NCBI GenBank assembly: GCA_035772735.1 | Contig: JASDFA010000016.1 | Location: 151,850,501 to 151,914,500, forward strand | From: Datura wrightii | Taxonomy: Eukaryota > Streptophyta > Magnoliopsida > Solanales > Solanaceae | DNA length: 64,000 bases | Direction of reading: 5' to 3' | Part shown: in pieces, positions 12,501 through 21,274 of the stretch | How positions within the stretch are numbered: the stretch's first letter is position 1 | Layout: every line of letters starts with the position of its first letter | Notes under the pieces: generated by a model | Told to the model about the DNA's origin: nothing | What the model saw: the letters and a program-made list of their open reading frames with translations, nothing else | Database searches by the model: none | Translations under genes and position numbers: made by a program

Positions 12501-12762
12501 TCCCATTAAGGCTGCCACCCTAGCGTACCACGCATCCCATTGAGGTAGCAGGCCTGGCACCCCGCGCCTCTCAAAGCGCCAGCAGGCCTGGCACCCCGCG
12601 CCTCTCAAAGCGCCAGCAGGCCTGGCGCTCCACGCTGGCCTTGTGCGCACTGGTCCCATCTGACCCCGCTTCCGAGGCTTTTTCTACATGCGTCAAGCTC
12701 TTCTTACTTGTCATCAATCCACGTTAATGCTTACTAATCGTTAATTTTTATGGGGTGTAACA
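9583..12762 (-). repeat. 5' LTR of RT3 (3.2 kb)
   Basis: Sense start TGTTACACCCCAT at 12762, sense end TGGGACCTGACA at 9583; TG...CA ends. Related along its length to the RT9 LTRs (34926-38158 and 40946-44203). A TATA-like run TATATATATAG lies at about 12459-12468, just after a GC-rich block with tandem repeats. Confidence 0.85.
12551..12640 (-). repeat. 34-base GC-rich tandem repeat in the RT3 LTR
   Basis: Unit starting GGCCTGGCACCCCGCGCC occurs at 12551-12584 and 12585-12618 (identical) and again partly from 12619. It lies upstream of the TATA-like run in LTR sense. RT9 LTRs have a GC-rich block here but not this tandem array. Confidence 0.9.
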
Positions 12763-13990
12763 CTTACTCACATCATACCAATGCAACAACTCTACATATG
12801 AAAAAGGACTAAAATGATGATTTACCCTTAAGAATGGCATCACTCAATCTAACATAGGGAAAAGCATGACTTTTTAGTCCATTTGGGTTACTTAGACTTC
12901 ATCCCATTTCAGTTTACAGAATAATCAGAAATTCCCCACACCTATTTCAGTAATAAACATCTATCATCCCACAAATTTTATATAACATCAAATATAACAT
13001 CCATCATGAAACTAATGGGGAATAATGGTAGCACAAAGGAGGGAATGTATGTTAGAGCCACATGGATATGCCACAAAAGTACCATTGATGATAAAATAAG
13101 AGATTCAAAGATACATTACACCTCATGGGAGAAAGTTTGGCAGAGACTAACTGTGGAGCTTGGTAATGCTCAACAATAGCAACTCTTGAGACTTGTTTAG
13201 TAGATAGGGAGAATGTGAGTGTAGTGAGAATATGGTGGAGAGTTTGAGGGGTTTTATAGGTGAGTAGGTGAGTATGTGGTGGGTTGAGGAGGAGGTGAAA
13301 GTTTAATGGTGAGTTAATTGTGTGGGACGTGGAAGAGGGGGAGTTATGGAAATATGGAAAGGTAGGGTGTTGGGAAGATAAAAAGGAGTATGGGAAAGTG
13401 GTAAAATAGGAAAAAAGGAAGCCTAAGAGAATATTTTCTTAGATTAGGGCAGCTCAAGTAGTTATTGGGGTCAGGTGGGTCCATATCTGATTGAGATTCT
13501 AAAAATACAACTTGTACCTGTACCGGCGTTACACCGGCGATCGCCAATTTTATCCGATGATTCGCCACCTTACCTTTTCTCCTTTGAATTCATGCTTAGT
13601 TTACTTACTTACAACCGGTGATTGATCGGCGGTTAGAAACTTGGATTGGTATTTCACTGAAGGATCGCCTGGGCACCCATTGTTCAGGTATTCTAGGTTG
13701 CACCGGCGATTAAAAGACGGTACACGCTTTTGAATCGGCGGTCCACCGGTTCATCCGTCGGTCTAATAGTCACGTTCTTAGGTTTTTGCTTGCCTATTTT
13801 AGGGCGCGGCAGTTCGTGCATCTGGATCAGTAATTTGTCGGTCTAGTGTGTTGCCTGCCTGGTCTTAGTGCTTTCACTCCTTTCTTCTCACCTTATTAAT
13901 CCTACAAAATCAAAAACAACAATGACATAAAAATAATCAAAATCAAAATAAAACACTTGGGTTGCCTCCCAAGGAGCACCTTAGTTAACG
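12763..13990 (-). other. RT2 segment between protease and ORF-T, with GC-rich block and TATA box
   Basis: No coding frame. In sense it begins with the ACGTTAA...GGGAGGCAACCC landmark that follows integrase in full-length relatives (about 13960-13995). Next come a T-rich stretch ending TTTTGTAG (possible splice acceptor), a GC-rich block with repeated CACCGGCGAT-like motifs (13510-13850), a TATA box (13251-13259) and a pyrimidine-rich leader. RT3 interrupts it at 12762. Confidence 0.65.
13195..13262 (-). promoter_or_regulatory. Candidate internal promoter of RT2 upstream of ORF-T
   Basis: Sense ACCTATAAAACCCCTC at about 13247-13262 is a canonical plant TATA context. It is followed by a C/T-rich, G-poor leader (sense CTCACTACACTCACATTCTC, ending about 13205), as in plant 5' UTRs. 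It lies about 220 bases downstream of a GC-rich palindromic block, the same arrangement as in the LTRs. Direction is toward ORF-T. Inference; no transcript evidence. Confidence 0.5.
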
Positions 13991-13999
13991 TCGTGGTAC

Positions 14000-14616
14000 G
14001 ATGTATTTCTCATTTAGCAATCTTTCTTCGAAGGGTCATCCTCCGAATCAGCATCTTTCATCACTCTGGTTTCCTCATTCTCCTCATGCAACATTCCAAT
14101 CACTTTGCATTCACCGGAAGTTTCAGCTAATGAACACACCTTAAAGGTGACCTCTTCACTTCTAACTCAGAACTTGAGCTCACCTATCTCTCGATGTACC
14201 AAAGCTCGACCCATGGTGAGCAATGGTCTCCCTAGAATGATTGGCACTTCGAAGTCCACTTCACAATCAATAAACATAAAATCAGCTGGGAGAATGAATT
14301 TATGAATCTTCACCAATACATCTTCTAACACTCCCACAGGTTTTTTATGGAGCGATCAGCCATTACCAACCTTATTGATGTGGATTTGGTGTTCCCAAGC
14401 CCCAACTTCTTGAAAACGATGAGGGGCATCGGATTTATGCTTCTGCCAAGATCACAGAGGGATTTCTTGAACACACACATCCCAATCGTACAAAGGATTG
14501 TGAAGGCTCCTGGGTCCTCCCACTTTGGCGTAGATTGCTCATCATCATCGCACTACAATGGTGTGTTGACTTCCCGGTGCCCACATCTACCAACTTCTTC
14601 TTTTTGAACAACTCCT
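14000..14616 (-). pseudogene. Aspartic protease region of RT2 (Athila-like)
   Basis: Retropepsin matures Gag and Pol. The active-site motif, usually CDLGASINLMPL, reads CDLGRSINPMPL (about 14430-14470): Ala after D-L-G is replaced by Arg, so activity is doubtful. A frameshift follows, and the frame resumes with G-V-L-E-D-V-L-V-K-I, F-I-L-P-A-D-F and I-I-L-G-R-P (about 14210-14340), the flap and second half. The frame runs out at about 14000 and passes straight into the post-integrase landmark, with no RT. Confidence 0.82.
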
Positions 14617-16307
14617 TTATGAATTTGGCATGTCCGGGCTTTTGAAGTGGGCATCCACTAATGGTATATTAACGGATAATTTATTGAACATGTCGATAAA
14701 TTTGCTGAACTGATCATCCTTCTTTTTCTTAGCTAACCTTTGCGAGTAAGGGGGTGGATCTCTTGGTTCAATTCCTTCAACATGTGAGGGAACCTCATCA
14801 TCCTTTCCCTCACCTTCATTTATTATTGTCACCACTAATTGGTGCTTTTTGCGCCATATCAGCTTCATTTCCATCATTTGATTTAGGAGCAACAACCTTC
14901 TAAGGTTTCACACTTGCATCTCCAACCATTTTACCACTCCCCGTAACAATGGCCATGCATTGACTCTCTTTCTTCGGGTTTGGCATTGTATCACTTGGAA
15001 TTGTTCCCTTCATTCGGGGGTTCATTTGAGTGGACAAGTGGTTATTTTTAGTTTCCGAATGCTTAATGGAGGCTGAATGAGAACTCACCATTTGGGTGAG
15101 GTTAGACACCTCCCCTTTCAATTTCTTGACCCCACTGTCAGTTGATTCCACTTTCTTGAGGACTCTTGCTAACATTTCTTCAATTATTGAGCTACCTGCA
15201 TCGCTCATACCTGGCTGATTTTGGGCATTATCATCTTTAGGAGGGGAAATATATGGTTTTGAACTTCGATGATAGAGGTCCCCTTCTCTATTTTGCTCCC
15301 TAGTGCCCCATCTTTCGTTTTTATCGGGCCATCCTTGTGCGTCGCTGTTTCTCCAATCTTATTTCTATTCCCTTGGGTGTGGCACCAAGGACCTTTATTA
15401 TTCCCTTGAAACCCGGGTCGAGAACCCCCCCAATCTGATTTTCCATGTATTGGTATTCCTCATCGTACCTCAGTTGCGACGATTCTCCTTCAAAGTGCAA
15501 TGGACCTTGCATACCTACAACATTCACAACCTTGGGTCCTGTCCCCATCACATGTTTTGTCATTAGTTCCAGTTGCGTCATCATTTTAGCAATATTTTCA
15601 TCTCGCTCTTCATCTCTTTTTCACTACTCCGCTGCCAATGCACCAGAACTAATATCATGTGTCGATACATCAATCTCTCTCGTATGCCATGCCAAATTTG
15701 TCTTTGTCGTTCTGTCCAAGAGGGCCTTAGCTAATCCGTATGTCTAATCTATGATCGATCCTCCAGCTAAATTATTGGCAACAGATTTGTTAATGGAGTC
15801 TAGGGCTCGATAAAAACTTTGAAGGAGCACTCCATCCTGGAGACCTGGTTGGGGCAAAGGGAAACCTTCTTCTTGAACCTTAGCCATGCTTCATGCAATA
15901 GTTCTCCTAGCTCTTATCTGAAGTTTGTGATATCATACCTCAACTATAATATTTTTTACGGAGGGAAAAATGATCAAAGAATGCTTTAGACAATTCTTCC
16001 CAAATGTAATGCAACCAGGAGGGAGTTTCTGCAACCACATAGTCGCCTTCCCGTCAGGAAGAATGGGAAGAGCCTTAACCTGATCGAGTCGTGACTTATA
16101 TTAGTTATGTTGAAAGGATGGAATACCCCCGAAGAGCCCTTTCATCTATAGCAAATGTAGCATTGTACTTGTGACATGGAACACTGCATTCCCTACTATA
16201 CGCGGTAGGCAAATAGTTCCTGCAATTTCAGGCATCACCCGATTATCGTCTTCATGCTCCATATTACCCTCAACTGAGCTATCCCCTACATTTGAGTGAT
16301 GATTCAT
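14617..16307 (-). pseudogene. gag of RT2 (Athila-like), interrupted by stops
   Basis: Structural capsid protein of the element. Start M-N-H-H-S-N at 16307, about 100 bases after the primer site, resembling Athila-type Gag N-termini. The N-terminal half is frameshifted. Better preserved parts are 15321-15584 (E-L-M-T-K-H-V-M-G...V-N-V-V-G), 14900-15208 (coiled-coil-like: M-L-A-R-V-L-K-K-V-E-S-T, then S-x-L-T-Q-M-V) and 14617-14895 (P-P-P-Y-S-Q-R-L, then F-x-F-I-D-M-F-N-K-L-S-V-N-I-P-L-V-D-A), the usual Athila Gag C-terminus before protease. At least six in-frame stops or shifts. Confidence 0.82.
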
Positions 16308-16404
16308 ATGACTTTACCCTAACAAACACAGCAAGATTAATGTCAATACTTATGATGTAGGACTAATTCAAATTAGCAATCAACATGAGAATATCAAGCG
16401 GTAA

Positions 16405-16422
16405 TCCCTGGCAACGACGCCA
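16405..16422 (-). other. Primer binding site of RT2 (tRNA-Asp type)
   Basis: In sense TGGCGTCGTTGCCAGGGA, four bases after the LTR. Matches the TGGCGCCGTTGCCGGGGA site used by Athila/Tat elements, with changes mainly of the C-to-T or G-to-A type. Complementary to the 3' end of tRNA-Asp. Confidence 0.9.
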
Positions 16423-16426
16423 TTTT

Positions 16427-17969
16427 TTACAACGCCCAAAATACATTCTTCGTTACGAAAGAGATTAAACAGTCGTTGTGTCAAAACAAATATCCCAACG
16501 GATGTCGGGGTCGAATCCCACAAAGACTAGCAAATGATATGCAAAAGTGTTGTTTGAAAATTGATGTTAGTTCGCACCACTCAAAAATAGCAAAGCAATA
16601 AACATTTTAGGATAGACTTAATGTTAACAATATGGTATGGATTCTAACTTGGCTAATTAGGATAGAAAAATAACCAAAGTTGTCGACAATAATGAGAAGG
16701 ACTAGAGGTGTGGTTTAGATGATATGCTAATTAAACAATGCTATGCTAGATTATCTCATTAGTTCAAAATGTGTAAATAACTTTGGGCAGGTGGGCATTC
16801 TATGTTTTTCAACCTCATAAATGCCTCTTGCTAGAATTCTTCGAACTACTAGACACAATTAAATCAATGCAATCAAATTTGAATTAATAGTTTCATCAAT
16901 CTCTAGATATTAGCTATTAATTAGGACTGAGAATCTGGGTTTGGCTATGTCTAACCCATTTCCACAACATCACATAAATTTCCACCATAAAATTCTCTCC
17001 CAATACTCAATTAATCTATTTCAAGAAAAAATCAAGTAAGAAAAGTAGACCCATCTCTGCAACTATGGATCTTCAATTATAATTTAGAAAGCACTTAACA
17101 GATTTACCTAATTAAACAATATCGAGATGAATCCAAAAGTACCCAATCTAATTAAGAAATCATCACCACACACCTCTAGTTAATGTCTTAGCTACTCATG
17201 GTTAAGAAATTAAAAAATCATATTTAACAATAAACTAATTGATTTCAATTAGAAGAGTAGAAAAATCAAATTCACCGCTAAGTCCTCAACAATGGTGTTA
17301 CCTTCCTATAGAGGAAAAAGAAGAAAAAGAAGAACAGTCTTTTACAATTTCCACCAATAGAATTCTACTTTCTTCTTCTACAAAGAGAATGTTCTCAAAA
17401 AGCTAAAAATTAAGATCTGATACGTACAGAGTACTTCTATCTAGAATATATCTAAAAGTAGGGTACCCAAGACTCTCTTTTTTAGTGTTGGACACATTTT
17501 CCCCTGCTTAGGCGTTCTAGCACTTGCGAGATATCGGTGGTTTCCCGGTTACATTTCGCGAATCGCCAGCTAAAATTGAATGCTCGTTTAGTGAATTCCA
17601 GTGTCCTTCGGCGATATGTCAGCCTTCAACCGTACTCCGCCGATTTCTTTATCATTGAACCAGCATTTTCAGGTGTCAATAGGCGAGTTGACCGGCGATT
17701 CTCCAGTTGATGACTGCAACTGTTGGTTTCTTTATTTCTCTAAGCCAGTGATCTTCTACATTTCACTGGCGTTTCACTGGTCGTCTTCGCTGAAGCGCGG
17801 TTTTCAGCTGATTCCCTTCTTTTTACTTTCCTTCTTGATCTTTTTCTACAAATCAAATATCTACACACAAAAAGGCAAAAAGATCATAAAATCCATCTAA
17901 ATGACTTTAAAAATAAGCTAAAGCTCACGCTTAAGAGGCCTAATGAGTTGGTAAATTACCAACTCATCA
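16427..17969 (-). repeat. 5' LTR of RT2
   Basis: Direct repeat of 2858-4399. Sense start TGATGAGTTGG at 17969. The sense end, four bases before the primer site, has mutated from ...TTATCA to ...TTGTAA. GC-rich block at about 17510-17810; inverted repeat at 17941-17969. Confidence 0.88.
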
Positions 17970-17974
17970 ATCAT
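17970..17974. other. Target site duplication of RT2 (right copy, ATCAT)
   Basis: Matches 2853-2857 exactly and joins the RT1 leader (right) to RT1 pol (left) when RT2 is removed. Confidence 0.7.
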
Positions 17975-18185
17975 CCCATCATAATTCATTAGGACAGTTG
18001 CTCGTGTCTCAACACTCAATTATGCCATTAGAGGCACTAGCAGTCTAACATCCTCCATCCTGGTGCTTACAGAGGTGAGGGTTTCCTTACTGTAACCACA
18101 ATAGAACAAAAACAAAATAAAAATATAAATGAGGAAATAATGACTAAATGTTAAACACGACAATTACTCTAATCCTAAGTCGTAT
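17975..18185 (-). other. Leader of RT1
   Basis: About 210 bases between primer site and the RT2 insertion. T-rich in sense, ending in GTGGTTACAG. A short frame M-E-D-V-R-L-L ends after 12 codons. In full-length relatives a long gag would follow; here RT1 pol begins right after the insertion site, indicating an internal deletion. Confidence 0.55.
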
Positions 18186-18203
18186 TTCCTAGCAATGACG
18201 CCA
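18186..18203 (-). other. Primer binding site of RT1 (tRNA-Asp type)
   Basis: In sense TGGCGTCATTGCTAGGAA, four bases after the LTR end, the same spacing as in RT2. A degenerate tRNA-Asp-type site. Confidence 0.85.
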
Positions 18204-18207
18204 CTTT

Positions 18208-19874
18208 TGTTAACGTTCAGATCATACCCCTAGAAAAGTATGACGCGGATGTTGTTAATAAAAAATCCAACAAAGGTTGGGGTCAATCCTACAAGGAATA
18301 TGGTTAGGATATAAAATAATGCTAGTATTTAGACTTCTAGTTTGATTAACTCCTAATGGGGGGGGGGGGTGGGGGTTTAAAGAAATAAACACGTAACAAT
18401 ATTGAAAATTTATGTTTTTATCAAGTTGATGCAATTAACTAGGGAAGTGTTTCCCATTGATTCATAACTACTTCAGATTTTGCACTCGTGATCTATCCTA
18501 ATACTTAACTTGTCGAACTGATAACATAAATTTATCCAAATGAGTGGTTCGTCCCTATTGAATGACTCTACTCGATCAACGGATAAGGTCTCTTGAGTTA
18601 TTTCACTTTGACCATGATCAATTTGTTTCAAATTAACTATCCTGTGACCATAGCTCTAGTTATACAATGAATCGTAGAATTCAAGGCTTTATTGTTGTTC
18701 TCTTTTCCTAATCTCTACCTCTCTAGGTTCACAAAAATAGAGAATTCAGGCAAGTCCTATTGTTGCGCTTTGTTAAGAAACATTTAGGATTGAAGAGAAG
18801 ACAATACAACCATGCGTATTGGTTTAGAATCACTATACGCAAACCCTAGTTTGTTAATTCACCATGCTTCTCATAACCCTAGTTGTGGAGACTTTAGCCT
18901 CTCATGATTGTAAGAAAAAAATTAGCATTCATTGAAGAAAATATAATTAAGAACTTACAATGAAGATTAAAATAAAATCCACTTGGTTGTTGCAATATTC
19001 AACTAAGAACAATTCAAAAACAATGGAAATTAATTCCAAGAATATTCAAAAAATCAAGAAGAAACTTCAAATAGTCGAACTCTTCTCCAAGAAAGTTGTC
19101 CTCCTACAAATATAACCTAGAAAAGTATTTATACAAATTATTAGAAATATTTTCTAAATTAACAAGGAAAACTGATTAACTGCTAATGCCTTCTCCTATG
19201 ATTTGTAACTTGATCATGCGAGTCATAGCTTCACTCATACAATGCCTAGCAGTTCTGAATCGGTTAAGTACTGGGAGTTGGTACGACTCGTATAATGCTC
19301 CTATGAGTTGTACCTTCTTATCGTGGTCTGAACCTGAGATATTTGGCAACCTCTAAATATTTCAACGAGTGTCTTGGTAAGGCTCATACCTTGCTGCTAC
19401 AACTCGTGGTTGTCTTTTGTACCATGGGATCTACCTTTCAACAATCTTTCTGAACTTCACCACGGCTCCTTGGTACGGATCGTAGGTAGTCATCACAGAT
19501 CATAGTTGCTACCCGTACCAGGAGACAAATCCAAGTGCATTCTTAAGATGTTTTCCATGACTCACAGTACGACTCGTAACAAGAGTCGTAACTGGATAGT
19601 ACCTTGCAAAGATCTTATGAAGTTCATCACGACTTATAATACAACTCGTACTGAAGTTTGTACTTGGCCCAATTTTTGCACTCTTTTTTCTTTCTTTCAC
19701 AACTTTCAACTCCAACAACTTATTTTTCCTGAAAATAAAGTAGAAGTGCATCATTAATATAAATGCACCTAAGACCATGCATAGTTTCTCAATTGTAATC
19801 ATTAAAAGCATTGTAAAACCACATCACATCAAAAGGCTGCTAAGAAGAATTAAAAGCGTTGTAAACTCAACTCA
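18208..19874 (-). repeat. 5' LTR of RT1
   Basis: About 1.67 kb. Sense start TGAGTTGAGTTTAC at 19874, inside the RT4 gag frame. Sense end CTGAACGTTAACA at 18208, four bases before the primer site. Unlike the RT2 family it has no inverted repeat at the start. A block with repeated TACGACTCGTA palindromes lies at 19190-19640. A homopurine run of 12 G, T, 5 G sits at 18358-18375. Confidence 0.75.
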
Positions 19875-20280
19875 TTGAAACTGTGCTTGTTCTACGGCCT
19901 TCTGTCCACTGTCTGAACCATATATGAGCTAGCCCCTTCAGCTGATAGAAGGCTAAATCTACACTCTCCTCCCTGGAGATCCCCACTATCTGGGTAATTT
20001 TCTGAATCTCATCTATAAACTCTTGTGAATCCTCATCCACCTTTAAACCATAGAACTCCGGTGGGTTCATTCTAATAAAATTTCATACCCTTGTTGCGAT
20101 AGCATTCCCGTTTGGGCTCATGGGTGCAGTTTCCTGGTAGTTGACCTGTGCTATGATAGCCTGTGATAATACTTGTAATGTAGCCGAAAACTATGCATTA
20201 GTACTCGTTCCTTGATCGGGTCTGCTAGAGCTGGTGGAGCTAGATAATTCCTATTTCTGTTTTTCTTTCCGTTTGCTCAT
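19875..20280 (-). pseudogene. gag of RT4 (Del/Tekay-like), N-terminal part, cut by RT1
   Basis: Starts at ATG 20280 (M-S-K-R-K-E-K-Q-K then a stop). After two more stops it runs open from 20070: M-N-P-P-E-F-Y-G, D-E-D-S-Q-E-F-I-D-E, Y-Q-L-K-G-L-A-H-I-W-F-R-Q-W. This is the retrotrans_gag core of Del-like elements and is the same segment seen in RT10 and RT14. It breaks off in R-R-T-S-T-V-S at 19875, where the RT1 LTR begins; possible target duplication TTGAA at 19875-19879. Confidence 0.85.
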
Positions 20281-21274
20281 TCGGGGGACATTGTCTGCGA
20301 ACATGTAGAGCACGAGTTAGAAGAGGAACTTTTAGAGTTTCACACTCTACGCATGATAAGAATCATGAAAGTAGGAAAATTTCCTAAAAATGCCTTGTAG
20401 CCTCTCCCTTATAAATGTGGCGCGCTTCACAACTATGAAAAACAATCTATGTGATGTGGCTTTCAGACACCCTAGGATACTTTAAACCTGATACTTTGAT
20501 ACCAAGTTTGTCATGACTCAAGTATACATCCTGAAAGAGACACGGTGCCTAGAGCCATTAGTGACACCAACTAACAGATAGCATAGCATAATTCTAACAT
20601 ACAAGAACTTATGAAGCATATTTGAGCAGAAGCTAACTAAAAATAACTGATCATTATGTGTAAGGACATAGTTTGTTGAAAACACTAAGCCATAAGATGA
20701 AATTATAATACACTATTTGAAAGTGTCTACTAATCTGATGAGCTTCTGGGACAAGACCCTAGCTAATTCCAAAGTCTGAAACTAAAATAATACTAAAATA
20801 AAGAAACATAACTCCCATCCTCAGAAGATGAGGACTCAAGAATGCTAGCTGGTAGAGTCTGGAACGTGTCTAACCACGGGGCTCATCCTGAATTCCTGGA
20901 TATCTATCATAAAATGATATAGCACATAGAGTATGCAGTCAGTACTTGGAATATACTAAGTATATGGGATATGTACTAAATTTTAAAACATGCTGGAAAT
21001 CTGGGAAAATGTACTTAATACATAGTTGAATGCATAAGCTGAGGTTAAGTGTAATGACCCTATCTGATATGCACAAATACTGAGATGACATGCTACTCTG
21101 ACAAAAAGTTAATGAAAATATGAGTAAAACTGATTTTTAGGGTCATGTACATATACTGAAAACTAAATCTCTAATCATAAACTAAAAATTGTACTGTGGG
21201 AGAGCCTATTAACCAACAAACTCAAATGTTAGCCTCTTAGAGCCCAACATGTAACCCTGATTGGGACGGTTTTC
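20281..21274 (-). mobile_element. RT4: 5' leader, primer site and partial LTR
   Basis: The leader 20281-20493 is non-coding. The primer site (sense TGGTATCAAAG, 20494-20504) is tRNA-Met type. LTR sense end TCATGACA at 20509; only the last ~770 bases of the LTR (20509-21274) are here because RT5 begins at 21275. The LTR shows the A-G-T-A-C-T-G-A-C-T-G-C-A-T landmark shared with the RT10 and RT14 LTR ends. Confidence 0.75.

Larger units (their letters stand above)
7810..12762 (-). mobile_element. RT3: truncated LARD-like element (5' LTR and part of the interior)
   Basis: Minus-strand relative of RT9. LTR 9583-12762, tRNA-Met-type primer site directly after it, then 1.77 kb of interior that follows RT9 38159 to about 39965 by eye. 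It stops near 7810; the last ~1 kb of interior and the 3' LTR are missing, and ORF-T of RT2 resumes within about 60 bases. The loss probably removed RT2 sequence as well. The base after the LTR start is followed by CTTAC (12763-12767), with no partner found at the truncated end. Confidence 0.75.
2858..17969 (-). mobile_element. RT2: Athila-like non-autonomous element (gag, protease, ORF-T; no RT/IN)
   Basis: Sense order on the minus strand: 5' LTR 17969-16427, tRNA-Asp primer site 16422-16405, gag 16307-14617, protease region, post-pol type untranslated segment, insertion of RT3, ORF-T 7749-6425, non-coding tail, polypurine tract and 3' LTR 4399-2858. Flanked by ATCAT. Between protease and the segment that normally follows integrase (the G-G-G-A-G-G-C-A-A-C-C-C landmark at about 13965) there is no RT, RNase H or integrase. 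The two LTRs differ roughly once per 8-10 bases by eye over their first 200 bases, so the insertion is old. Confidence 0.8.
1..19874 (-). mobile_element. RT1: Athila-like Ty3/gypsy element, interrupted by RT2
   Basis: Minus-strand element made of a 5' LTR (18208-19874), a tRNA-Asp-type primer site (18186-18203), a short leader (17975-18185) and pol (1-2857). RT2 splits leader from pol at a duplicated ATCAT. Once RT2 is removed, the leader runs almost directly into the start of the RT-upstream region, so gag and protease are missing. The 3' LTR lies beyond the left edge. RT1 itself sits in the gag of RT4. Confidence 0.75.

Noticed and set aside
12396..12659. 87-codon minus-strand frame with Ala/Arg/Gly-rich repeats
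   Set aside because: It is a translation of the 34-base tandem repeat in the RT3 LTR; not conserved in RT9.
19506..19811. 100- and 83-codon frames on opposite strands
   Set aside because: Both inside the RT1 LTR, with no motif. The hydrophobic stretch in the minus-strand frame comes from AT-rich sequence.
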